From an uncultured bacterium (GTDB taxonomy: Bacteria; Cyanobacteriota; Vampirovibrionia; Gastranaerophilales; Gastranaerophilaceae), in assembly GCA_900547155.1 (NCBI GenBank), contig URFH01000034.1, positions 1 through 25,611 on the forward strand: 25,611 nucleotides of DNA. The letters are read 5' to 3'. Positions 17,549 to 24,646 of the stretch are shown piece after piece. Below the pieces are notes generated by a model. It worked only from the letters and a program-made list of their open reading frames with translations, was not told the origin of the DNA and did no database searches. How positions within the stretch are numbered: the stretch's first letter is position 1; each line of letters opens with the position of its first letter. The translations under genes were made by a program, and so were the position numbers.

Positions 17549-18028
17549 TTAATTCTTGTATTTTTTGTACAGTTGCGCAAGTTCGTCGTCTTTTTCCTCT
17601 TGCTGCAGGTCAAAAGCCGTCTTGCTGAGCTCCTGCGCATGCGAAGAAGCGCCGTCTTTGTCATAATCCTTTAAAATCGTAATATTATTTTGCGTTGCAC
17701 CCACAACGAGGATTTTATCGTTAAATTCCACGGCGTAAAGGTTCTTTTGTGAGCCCAAAGGCAAAGAGGAAACGATTTTAAAGGTATTTTTGCCGGCAAA
17801 TTTGTCTTTCAGCTTTGCCTGATTAACCCTGTTAAGTTTCTGATAAACCCAGCCGGTAAGGTAAATCAGCCCGATAACAAGAATCATGGAAATAACAAGA
17901 TTCAGCAGGCTGGGCATGTCGGATTGGGTTTTCATGGCGTTTTTCATTGATTCGGGCACGGAAACTGCGCAAAAGCCCGTATTTGTGCTAAAAAATAGTA
18001 CGTTTATCAAAAATAAAATCTTTTTCAT
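17549..18028 (-). CDS. fliO: FliO-like flagellar export membrane protein
   Basis: The 159-residue protein has a signal peptide-like N-terminus (ILFLINVLFFSTNTGFCA) and one transmembrane helix (about residues 42-64, LLNLVISMILVIGLIYLTGW). A cytoplasmic domain follows with FKIVSSLPLGSQKNLYAVEF and KILVVGATQNNITIL. That last pair is the recognisable FliO pattern; FliO assists assembly of the FliP/FliQ/FliR export gate of the flagellar type III system. A charged Glu/Lys tail ends the protein. The ATG at 18028 with AGGGG upstream is preferred; a TTG one codon earlier is less likely. No other flagellar gene lies in the window, so the assignment rests on sequence pattern only. Confidence 0.65.
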   Translation of the reverse strand: MKKILFLINVLFFSTNTGFCAVSVPESMKNAMKTQSDMPSLLNLVISMILVIGLIYLTGWVYQKLNRVNQAKLKDKFAGKNTFKIVSSLPLGSQKNLYAVEFNDKILVVGATQNNITILKDYDKDGASSHAQELSKTAFDLQQEEKDDELAQLYKKYKN

Positions 18029-18055
18029 CAACTACCCCTGTTTACTGTTAATTAA

Positions 18056-18064
18056 ATTCTAGCA
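18056..18064 (-). promoter_or_regulatory. Possible extended -10 promoter of the fliO-neuB cluster
   Basis: TGCTAGAAT on the minus strand is an extended -10 element, predicting a start near 18049 and a leader of about 20 nt carrying the AGGGG ribosome site. No -35 match is seen, as is acceptable for extended -10 promoters. Confidence 0.4.
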
Positions 18065-18120
18065 TGTTAAAGCCAAAAGAATCCCGAAAAGGGGCGATTT
18101 TAAAATAAATTGTTACACAT

Positions 18121-18146
18121 AAAAAAAAGACGGACTTTTGTCCGCC
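18121..18146 (-). terminator. glnA intrinsic terminator
   Basis: Minus strand GGCGGAC-AAAA-GTCCGTC (one G.U pair) followed by a run of eight T's, about 25 bp after the glnA stop codon. It insulates the fliO-neuB cluster downstream. Confidence 0.9.
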
Positions 18147-18170
18147 TTTGAAGTTCTAACCAAAGATTTA

Positions 18171-19535
18171 TTAATATCTTTCCAGATATCTGTCGAGTTC
18201 CCATTGAGAAACGTAAGTTCTGAACTCATCCCACTCTTTGTATTTTGCAGTGAGAAATTCGTTGAAAATATGCTCACCGAGCGCATTTTTAACAACGTCA
18301 TTTTTCTCCATAAGCTGCAAAGCCTCAAGCAGACTTCCGGGAAGCGTGTCAATTTTGCTTCTTTTTCTTTCTTTTTCCGTCATATCATAAATATTGTGTT
18401 CAACGGGAAGCATGGGCTCTTTTCTGTTTTTAACACCGTCCATTGCTGCCTGTAAAATTACCGCAAGCGCAAGATAAGGGTTGCAGCTCGGGTCGGGAGA
18501 ACGGAGCTCAACTCTGGTTGCCTGACCGCGTTTAGCCGGAACTCTTATGAGGGCACTTCTGTTTGCATTTGACCATGCGAGATAAACGGGAGCTTCATAA
18601 CCCGGAACAAGGCGTTTATAGCTGTTAACAAGCGGGTTCGTAACAGCGGTGAAGGCTTTTACGTTGTCCAAAAGTCCGCCGATAACCCAGAGCGCTTCCT
18701 GAGAAAGCTTATAGGTTCTGGATTCGTCAAGGAAAGCATTTTTTCCGTCTTTGAAGAGCGAAACATTACAGTGCATGCCCGAGCCGTTTATGCCGAAAAT
18801 CGGTTTTGGCATGAAAGTTGCATGAAGACCGTGTTTTGAGGCAACAGCTTTTACCGCATATTTGAAAGTTATGATATTATCGGCGCTTGTAAGCGTATCT
18901 GTGTATTTAAAATCGACTTCATGCTGTCCCTGCGCAACTTCGTGGTGGCTGGCTTCGATTTCAAAGCCCATTTTTTGGAGCGTATAAACAATTTCGCCCC
19001 TGATATCTTCGCCGTGGTCATCGGGCCCTACATCGTAGTAGCCGGCTTTATCGTGGGTGAGAGTTGTTGCTCTTTTTTCTTCGTCGCGTTTAAAAAGGAA
19101 GAATTCCGCTTCCGGCCCGACATTCATGACGAAACCGAGGTCTTTTGCTTCTTGAATTACCCTTTTGAGGTTACATCTGGGGCAGCCTTCAAAGGGGGTT
19201 CCGTCTGCATTGTGAATATCGCAGATAATTCTTGCGACATTGCCTTCTTCTTTGCTTCGCCAGGGGAGAAGTGCAAAAGTGCTTTTATCCGGATAAAAAT
19301 ACATGTCGGAAGTTTCAATACTTCTGAAGCCTTTGATTGAGGAGCCGTCGAGCATTAGCTCATTGTTGAGGATTTTGTCGATTTGGACGGAGGGAATCGC
19401 CATATTTTTCACCTGACCGTTAATATCGACGAATTGCAGGCGGATAAAGTTAACCTGATTTTCTTTTATCAGTCTTTTTATCTCGTCGTTTGTAAGTTCT
19501 TTTGATTGTTTCGGAATGTAGCTAATTGGTGCCAT
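18171..19535 (-). CDS. glnA: Type I (alpha) glutamine synthetase
   Basis: The enzyme makes glutamine from glutamate and ammonia with ATP and is the main nitrogen entry point. At 454 residues it is the shorter alpha-type GSI. Signatures include the latch DGSSIKGF, GPEAEFFLF, GQHEVDFKY, the NGSGMHCN loop, NRSALIRVP and ELRSPDPSCNPYLALA. It lacks the adenylylation-loop motif of beta-type enzymes and ends in RYLERY, close to the C-terminus used for feedback inhibition in alpha-type enzymes of Gram-positives. Control is therefore likely by feedback or a small inhibitor rather than by adenylylation. AAAGGAG precedes the ATG. It has its own promoter (19585-19613) and terminator. Confidence 0.97.
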   Translation of the reverse strand: MAPISYIPKQSKELTNDEIKRLIKENQVNFIRLQFVDINGQVKNMAIPSVQIDKILNNELMLDGSSIKGFRSIETSDMYFYPDKSTFALLPWRSKEEGNVARIICDIHNADGTPFEGCPRCNLKRVIQEAKDLGFVMNVGPEAEFFLFKRDEEKRATTLTHDKAGYYDVGPDDHGEDIRGEIVYTLQKMGFEIEASHHEVAQGQHEVDFKYTDTLTSADNIITFKYAVKAVASKHGLHATFMPKPIFGINGSGMHCNVSLFKDGKNAFLDESRTYKLSQEALWVIGGLLDNVKAFTAVTNPLVNSYKRLVPGYEAPVYLAWSNANRSALIRVPAKRGQATRVELRSPDPSCNPYLALAVILQAAMDGVKNRKEPMLPVEHNIYDMTEKERKRSKIDTLPGSLLEALQLMEKNDVVKNALGEHIFNEFLTAKYKEWDEFRTYVSQWELDRYLERY

Positions 19536-19584
19536 TTTTTCTCCTTTTCACAGCTTCATGTATTTTTTTGTTCCTATGTTTTTA

Positions 19585-19613
19585 ATTATCAGTTCATTTT
19601 TCCTGTGTGTCAA
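19585..19613 (-). promoter_or_regulatory. glnA sigma-70 promoter
   Basis: A perfect -35 TTGACA (19608-19613), a 17-base spacer and GATAAT (19585-19590) on the minus strand. The predicted leader is about 43 nt and ends in the ribosome site AAAGGAG. I see no NtcA-type palindrome overlapping it. Confidence 0.8.
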
Positions 19614-19848
19614 ACTGTTTCGGGGAGGTTAATTTTTGGTTTTTTCAAAAAATCGGAAAAAATCTGCGAACTTTTTTATTAATTGAAAAAATTTGGGGGA
19701 TTTTTTCCTGTTTTTGGGAAGCAAATGGGAAATTATTTATAAAATAATACGATTTATTTAAAATATTTTTTTTGTTTACAAACTAAATATTTATTCCCCC
19801 CTCCCCCATCCTCCTCCACCCTCAAACCCCCTCAAAACAATGATTCCC
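19614..19848. other. Non-coding AT-rich stretch ending in a C-rich tract
   Basis: No gene is seen here. 19640-19790 is very AT-rich with T- and A-runs. 19796-19833 switches abruptly to a polypyrimidine strand (CCCCCCTCCCCCATCCTCC and similar) immediately before the first 103-bp repeat array. A comparable tract lies before the third array at 25418-25449. Confidence 0.7.
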
Positions 19849-20090
19849 AAAGTAAAAAGTGAAGAATGTTAATTTTTCGACGCCTATGAGCGAAGCGAAT
19901 CGAGCTAGAAAAATTAATGTTCTTTACTTTTTACGCCAAAGCACCAAACCCAAAGTAAAAAGTGAAGAATGTTAATTTTTCGACGCCTATGAGCGAAGCG
20001 AATCGAGCTAGAAAAATTAATGTTCTTTACTTTTTACGCCCAAGCACCAAACCCAAAGTAAAAAGTGATATTTTTCACTTTTTTACGCCC
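19849..20090 (+). repeat. 103-bp hairpin repeat, array 1 (two full units plus a deleted third)
   Basis: Units begin at 19852, 19955 and 20058, exactly 103 bp apart. Units 1 and 2 are identical over arms and loop. Each has a 27-base left arm (19852-19878 in unit 1), a 29-base loop containing TATGAGCGAAGCGAATCGAG and a 27-base right arm (19908-19934). They are separated by a 20-base spacer with GCACCAAACCC. The arms pair over all 27 positions if three G.U pairs are allowed on the plus strand. Unit 3 (20058-20086) has lost the middle and keeps only the outermost 11-12 bases of each arm, still as a hairpin. Small reading frames crossing it look incidental. Confidence 0.92.
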
Positions 20091-20145
20091 CAACCAAACG
20101 CCCCCGCAAAAAATCCCAACCAAATTTCCAAAATCCGCCATTTTT

Positions 20146-20154
20146 TGATATAAT
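20146..20154 (+). promoter_or_regulatory. Extended -10 promoter of the SNF2 helicase gene
   Basis: TGATATAAT is a perfect extended -10 element; the expected start is near 20161. The hexamer at the -35 distance (TTCCAA) is poor, as is common with extended -10 promoters. This leaves a very short leader carrying GGAG. Confidence 0.55.
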
Positions 20155-20179
20155 TAATTACCGGAGAATGGAATTAACT

Positions 20180-23137
20180 ATGCCGATGAATTTAAATATA
20201 AAAAAGAACAATATTGACGAACTTTTCGCAAATTTGACCGAAAATCCCGTCGGAATGGAAAACAAAGATTTTCGCCTGCAATTGAGCACGATTTACCAGC
20301 TTTTTGAAGACGAGTTTGAAAACGTTTTTCTCGCAAACAACACACCATTGAGAAATACTGACTTTTATCTGCTTGAAAACGGCGAATTTTTCGTTACCCC
20401 AACGAATAATTTTGAATTTTATTTAAAATCCAAAGGCTCGCTCTACCGTTTCAGCTCAAACATAATGGAAATCAACGGACGCGACGAAATCGGCTACAAA
20501 GTAAAACCCGAAATTATCTGGGAATATTTCTCCAGCTTCAATGAAATCCTTGATTTTGCGGACGGGTCGGAAAGTTTTAATTATTTGAACAAATTTACGC
20601 AAATTATCCTGAAAATCATTGAAAAACTGCATTTTATCCCCGTTGTAAAATACACGGACAACATTTTTAATATAAAATACGAAATCTACAAAACAAACAA
20701 AGATGTAATTAATTATATTAACGAAATCAGAAACAATCTGCCGGAAGGATTCGTGCTGAACGAGGAAAAATTCAATATTGACAAGCTTATTGACAAATAT
20801 TTGAATTTTATTATTTTTAAATTCCTCGGGCTCAAAACCGGCAAATTTAAAGACGCAAAAGCCGCAATTTACTTTATAAAAGACGCATCAAACAAGCGAT
20901 ATGTAAGAGGTTTGGACTATGCGCTTGGAATTTCCGAGTGGCTGGATGAAATTTATATCGGCAAGTACGAAATTACGCCCGAATTCCATATTATTAAACT
21001 CGATGACGACAGCTACCAGCTGAAAATCCTTATCAGAAACAAAAGAACGGGCGAATCGCATTTTATGGAGGCGATTTATGCGGAAACCGAATCGTTTGAG
21101 GATTATTCAAACCAGGAAGTCGCAAACCTTACGGAAAAACAGCTCGCATATATTGCCAGATATTATCCGGAAATAGAGGATTTGTACGAGCCGGAGAATA
21201 ATTTCTCGCTCATGCTGAATTTGAACGAGGTTTACAAAATTATCGCGCAGATTTCTTATTATCTGCAAAAAGCCTCGATTGAAGTCATTCTGCCGGAGGG
21301 AATTGACCACATTATCACCCCGAGAGCCTCAATTAATGCAAAAGTTAAGGCTTCAAGAATGGTCGAGCTGCGTGATATCATTACCGGAAACGGCGCTTCA
21401 AATGCGGTTTTGAACGATTTGTTTGAATTTTCATACACAATTGCAATCGGCGATGAAAAATTGACCGTTGAAGAATACGAAGCCCTGACAAAAGACGCTC
21501 AGGGGCTTATCAAGTACAAAGATAAATATGTTTTGATTGACAAAACAGAAAACGAAAAACTTATCGAAAAAGTCAAAAACCCGAAAATTACCGACCAGAA
21601 CAAGATGGATATTCTCCATGCAGCGCTTTCCCAGCAGCTGGACGACTATGAATTCGACTATGACGAGGCTTTTGCGAATATTCTCAAGGATTTGACCAAA
21701 ACAGAGGATGTTCCGCCGCCGAAAAACCTCGCAGGCGTTCTGCGCCCTTATCAGGAGCGCGGTTTCAAATGGCTTTATACGAATATTAAAAAAGGTTTTG
21801 GCTGCTGCATGGCGGATGACATGGGGCTGGGGAAAACAATTCAGGTTATCAGCTACATTGCCAAGCTAAAAGAGGATAAAGAACTCAAACAGCCCGCTCT
21901 GGTGGTTTGTCCGACAACACTTCTGGGAAACTGGGTAAAAGAAATCAGCCATTTTGCGCCCGAGCTGAAAACATCGATTTATCACGGCATAGACAGAAAA
22001 ATCGACAAAACCGCGGACGTAATTATTACGACTTATGCGATTTTGCGCATAGATATTGAAGAAGTTAAGAAAAACAAGTGGTCAATGATTGTAATTGATG
22101 AAGCCCAAAACATCAAAAACCCCGACACTTCGCAAACTCAGGCCGTTAAGATGATAAAATCCGACGTAAAAATCGCCATGACCGGTACGCCTGTGGAAAA
22201 CAAGCTGACAGAGCTCTGGAGCATTTTTGATTTCATAAATCGCGGCTATCTGGGCTCAATCAGGGATTTTCAAAAAGGTTATGCGATTCCTATTGAAAAA
22301 TTCAAGCAGTCTGACAGGGCTGAAAAGCTTAGGCTGGCAATTTCTCCGTTTATTTTGCGCCGTTTAAAAACGGACAAGACGATTATTTCGGATTTGCCGG
22401 AAAAAATGGTTCTGAACGAGTACTGCTATTTGAGCAAGCCTCAGGCAGCGCTTTATCAAAGCGTTTTGGACAATTTGATGTCCGATATTTCAAAGCTCAA
22501 CGGAATCAACCGCCGCGGAATGATTTTCAAACTGATTACGGCATTGAAACAGATTTGCAATCACCCCTATCAGTATTTAAAATCGGGCGACATGTCAAAA
22601 GAGCAGTCAGGAAAGACCGAACAGCTTATTTCAATCACAAAAAACATCCTCGAAAACAACGAAAAAACGCTGATTTTCACACAGTACAAGGAAATGGGCA
22701 ACATTTTGACCCATATTTTGAACGAAGAGCTGAATCTAAACCCGCTTTTCTTCCACGGTTCGCTGAACAGAACCCAGCGTGAAGACCTTATCAAGGATTT
22801 TCAGGAAAATCCGGATTCCAATGTAATGATTCTTTCGCTAAAAGCCGGCGGAACAGGTTTAAACCTTACTGCGGCGACCAACGTAATCCATTACGACCTC
22901 TGGTGGAACCCCGCTGTTGAAGATCAGGCAACCGACCGAACCTACAGAATCGGTCAGGACAAGAATGTTATGGTTCACAGGTTTATCACGCTCGGCACTT
23001 TTGAAGAAAAAATCGACGAAATGATTAACAACAAAAAAGACCTTGCGAATGTTGCTGTATTTGAGGGCGAAAAGGTTATTACCGAGCTTTCTGATGAAGA
23101 AATTTACAAGATTTTCTCGCTTGGCAGCGGGAATTAG
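20180..23137 (+). CDS. SNF2-family helicase-like ATPase
   Basis: This 985-residue protein is a bacterial SNF2/Rad54-type double-stranded DNA translocase. The N-terminal half (about 1-520) is charged and lineage-specific, without a motif I can name. The motor follows: Walker A DDMGLGKT (Lys near 552), DEAQ (640-643), motif III MTGTPVENKLTELW, then the second RecA lobe with LIFTQYKEM, FHGSLNRTQRE, LSLKAGGTGLNLT and the arginine-rich motif VI QATDRTYRIGQ (Arg near 920 and 923). Such proteins remodel protein-DNA complexes; in bacteria some bind RNA polymerase (RapA) and others belong to defence systems. ATGs at 20168, 20180 and 20186 are possible. 20180 is chosen because GGAG at 20163-20166 is too close to the first. 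It stands alone between two repeat arrays. Confidence 0.93.
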   Translation: MPMNLNIKKNNIDELFANLTENPVGMENKDFRLQLSTIYQLFEDEFENVFLANNTPLRNTDFYLLENGEFFVTPTNNFEFYLKSKGSLYRFSSNIMEINGRDEIGYKVKPEIIWEYFSSFNEILDFADGSESFNYLNKFTQIILKIIEKLHFIPVVKYTDNIFNIKYEIYKTNKDVINYINEIRNNLPEGFVLNEEKFNIDKLIDKYLNFIIFKFLGLKTGKFKDAKAAIYFIKDASNKRYVRGLDYALGISEWLDEIYIGKYEITPEFHIIKLDDDSYQLKILIRNKRTGESHFMEAIYAETESFEDYSNQEVANLTEKQLAYIARYYPEIEDLYEPENNFSLMLNLNEVYKIIAQISYYLQKASIEVILPEGIDHIITPRASINAKVKASRMVELRDIITGNGASNAVLNDLFEFSYTIAIGDEKLTVEEYEALTKDAQGLIKYKDKYVLIDKTENEKLIEKVKNPKITDQNKMDILHAALSQQLDDYEFDYDEAFANILKDLTKTEDVPPPKNLAGVLRPYQERGFKWLYTNIKKGFGCCMADDMGLGKTIQVISYIAKLKEDKELKQPALVVCPTTLLGNWVKEISHFAPELKTSIYHGIDRKIDKTADVIITTYAILRIDIEEVKKNKWSMIVIDEAQNIKNPDTSQTQAVKMIKSDVKIAMTGTPVENKLTELWSIFDFINRGYLGSIRDFQKGYAIPIEKFKQSDRAEKLRLAISPFILRRLKTDKTIISDLPEKMVLNEYCYLSKPQAALYQSVLDNLMSDISKLNGINRRGMIFKLITALKQICNHPYQYLKSGDMSKEQSGKTEQLISITKNILENNEKTLIFTQYKEMGNILTHILNEELNLNPLFFHGSLNRTQREDLIKDFQENPDSNVMILSLKAGGTGLNLTAATNVIHYDLWWNPAVEDQATDRTYRIGQDKNVMVHRFITLGTFEEKIDEMINNKKDLANVAVFEGEKVITELSDEEIYKIFSLGSGN

Positions 23138-23168
23138 CTGATTAGCTTTTAATATTTTGAGCGCGGGG

Positions 23169-23292
23169 GAAATTTCCGGTATATTTACTTTGGAGTGACT
23201 ATGGAGGAGGGCTCAAAAATCAAAAATTACCAGCATAAGCCTTTGCGTGCCCGGGGGAATCGGAACGTAAAAGTAAATATACAGGAAATTTC
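23169..23292. repeat. 124-bp element bounded by 23-bp inverted repeats
   Basis: 23169-23191 and 23270-23292 are inverted copies matching at 22 of 23 positions (GAAATTTCC.GTATATTTAC). They enclose 78 bases with a GC-rich core including cccggggg. The size and ends resemble a small non-autonomous mobile element (MITE). No clear target-site duplication abuts the ends; a GAGCGC direct repeat lies nearby at 23159-23164 and 23309-23314. Confidence 0.65.
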
Positions 23293-23323
23293 TTTGTGCT
23301 TGAAGCTGGAGCGCAAAAAGTAA
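23201..23323 (+). CDS. Possible 40-residue small protein inside the inverted-repeat element
   Basis: The frame MEEGSKIKNYQHKPLRARG... is basic (many Lys/Arg), 40 residues long, with GGAG six bases before its ATG. A -35/-10-like pair (TTGAGC 23157-23162, 17 bases, TATATT 23180-23185) lies upstream, but the implied start would fall within the ribosome site. The stop codon falls inside the next hairpin repeat. Real translation is doubtful and no family is recognised. Confidence 0.2.
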   Translation: MEEGSKIKNYQHKPLRARGNRNVKVNIQEISLCLKLERKK

Positions 23324-23430
23324 AGAATATTAATTTTTCTAGCTCGATTCGCTCCGCTCATAGGCGTCGAAAAATCAATATTCTTCACTTTTTACTTTGG
23401 GTTTGGTGCGTGGGCGTAAAAAGTAAAGAA
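23313..23430 (-). repeat. 103-bp hairpin repeat, array 2 (inverted, one unit plus an orphan arm)
   Basis: A full unit lies in opposite orientation to array 1, with arms at 23313-23339 and 23369-23395 around a 29-base loop. Relative to array 1 the loop differs by one base (gagcgGagcg). A 20-base spacer with gggtttggtgc follows, and then only the outer 15 bases of another arm (23416-23430), starting exactly 103 bp after 23313. Beyond it the sequence changes to an unrelated TTGTCATCCTGAACC stretch. 23138-23168 between the helicase stop and the inverted-repeat element shows nothing but a weak agct/agct stem. Confidence 0.88.
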
Positions 23431-23451
23431 AATTTGTCATCCTGAACCGGC

Positions 23452-24123
23452 CTAAGAGCCCAAAATCGACCTGTCAAAGTCCTTAAAATTGCTTATAACC
23501 GCACAACCCCCGTCATAACCCTTAAAAAAACCGTGTTTTTCAGGAGGAACCACGGCAATAATTTTCCCTATTCCGGCGTTCTTCGCTGCCTCAATTCCTG
23601 CAATTGCATCCTCAAAAACAATACAATCTTCAGGCGCAAGCCCGATATTTTCTGCTGCTTTTAAATAAATATCAGGAGCGGGCTTGTTTGGCATAAAACC
23701 GTCGTCAAAAACAATTTTTTCAACCTCAAACCATCTCGGAAGGTCAAAAATTTCTATGAAAAAGTCTACATTGTCCCTGTCCGAAGCAGTTGCAATCGTG
23801 TGCGGAATGTTTTTTTCAACCAGAAAATCCAACAATTCCGGCGCGCCCTGCGCAAGCTTTGTGTTTTCCATATCCTGCCTGCACATATCGCGATAAACAG
23901 CCTCTTTTTCAGCCGCAAGCTTCTTTGCCATGGCTTTTTCGGGCTTTTTCCCTATTGCATAGGCAATTATGTCATCGTTTGTATGCCCGAGCATGTGTTT
24001 TTCCATTTCTTCGTCGGAAAAAGCCGTGCCCCTGAGGCGTTTTGAGTATTCGCGCCAGGCTTCTATGTGTTTTGGCGTGTCGTAAAACAGCGTGCCGTTA
24101 AAATCGAAAATTATACCTTTCAT
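23452..24123 (-). CDS. HAD-superfamily hydrolase (beta-phosphoglucomutase/phosphatase-like)
   Basis: The 223-residue protein has the HAD core with a helical cap (subclass C1). Motif I is FDFNGTLFYD (nucleophile Asp7), the cap follows (HIEAWREYSK and KHMLGHTNDD), motif II is ATASD, motif III is MPNKPAPDIY and motif IV is VFEDAIAGIEAAKNAG. Motif I normally has Asp two residues after the nucleophile; here Asn9 replaces it, which would weaken classic acid-base catalysis or change the reaction. The substrate is unknown, probably a small phosphorylated metabolite. The start at 24123 is four bases after the nitroreductase stop; a longer reading frame into that gene is unsupported. It is the last gene of a three-gene operon. 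Confidence 0.88.
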   Translation of the reverse strand: MKGIIFDFNGTLFYDTPKHIEAWREYSKRLRGTAFSDEEMEKHMLGHTNDDIIAYAIGKKPEKAMAKKLAAEKEAVYRDMCRQDMENTKLAQGAPELLDFLVEKNIPHTIATASDRDNVDFFIEIFDLPRWFEVEKIVFDDGFMPNKPAPDIYLKAAENIGLAPEDCIVFEDAIAGIEAAKNAGIGKIIAVVPPEKHGFFKGYDGGCAVISNFKDFDRSILGS

Positions 24124-24127
24124 CTTT

Positions 24128-24631
24128 TTACCATTTGTTGTAGTGAATTTTATTTTCGTTGAATCTTTGCGGAATTGAGCGCTGGGCGTCGCTATAGCCA
24201 ACTGAAACCAGCGCGTAAGGCCTTATATGCGAGGGAAGAGAAAGATGTTTTGAAAATTCCTCTTCGCGTTCTTTATTCGGGAAAATCCCCATCCAGCAAG
24301 AATCCAAACCCTGAGCTTTTGCAGCAAGCAGCATATTTTCAACCGCAGCTGCGCAATCCGTGTAATAAAAACCCTTTTCAGCCTCGAGTTCCGTGTCGCC
24401 GCAGACCATTATTGCGATTGGTGAAGTGTCCATCGGGTGCCCCCAGGGGTGGAGTTTTCGCAATTCTGCAATAGTTTCCGGAGTATTGAAGACAATGAAA
24501 TGCCAGGGCTGTTTGTTGTGAGCAGACGGGGCATACATGGCAGCTTTCAGGATTTTTTGCAGTTTTTCTTCTTCAACTGGTTTGTTAAGATACTGTCTTA
24601 CGCTTCTGCGTTCAAAAATCGTGTTCAACAT
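24128..24631 (-). CDS. Nitroreductase-family flavoprotein
   Basis: The 167-residue protein is an FMN-dependent NAD(P)H oxidoreductase of the nitroreductase fold, which forms dimers with two flavins. Family signs are the N-terminal phosphate-binding RRSVRQY, the APSAHNKQPWHFIV strand, DCAAAVENMLLAAKAQGLDSCW in the central helix and the C-terminal PYALVSVGYSD block. Physiological substrates of such small members are usually unknown (quinones, nitro compounds, flavins). AAGGAG precedes the ATG at 24631. It is 15 bp after the unknown gene and 4 bp before the HAD gene, so the three are co-transcribed. Confidence 0.93.
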   Translation of the reverse strand: MLNTIFERRSVRQYLNKPVEEEKLQKILKAAMYAPSAHNKQPWHFIVFNTPETIAELRKLHPWGHPMDTSPIAIMVCGDTELEAEKGFYYTDCAAAVENMLLAAKAQGLDSCWMGIFPNKEREEEFSKHLSLPSHIRPYALVSVGYSDAQRSIPQRFNENKIHYNKW

Positions 24632-24646
24632 ATATTCTCCTTGGTT

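Noticed and set aside
19849..20090. CRISPR array
   Set aside because: Units are 103 bp, near-identical throughout with no variable spacers, and no cas genes are present.
19962..20153. 63-residue reading frame across repeat array 1
   Set aside because: It is a translation of the hairpin repeat and its flank, has no ribosome site, and would recur with every repeat copy.
19849..23430. Composite transposon around the helicase
   Set aside because: There is no transposase in or near the arrays, and the arrays show no IS-like ends or target duplications.
24124..24201. N-terminal extension of the HAD protein into the nitroreductase gene
   Set aside because: The extra residues translate the nitroreductase 3' end out of frame; the conserved HAD start is the ATG at 24123.
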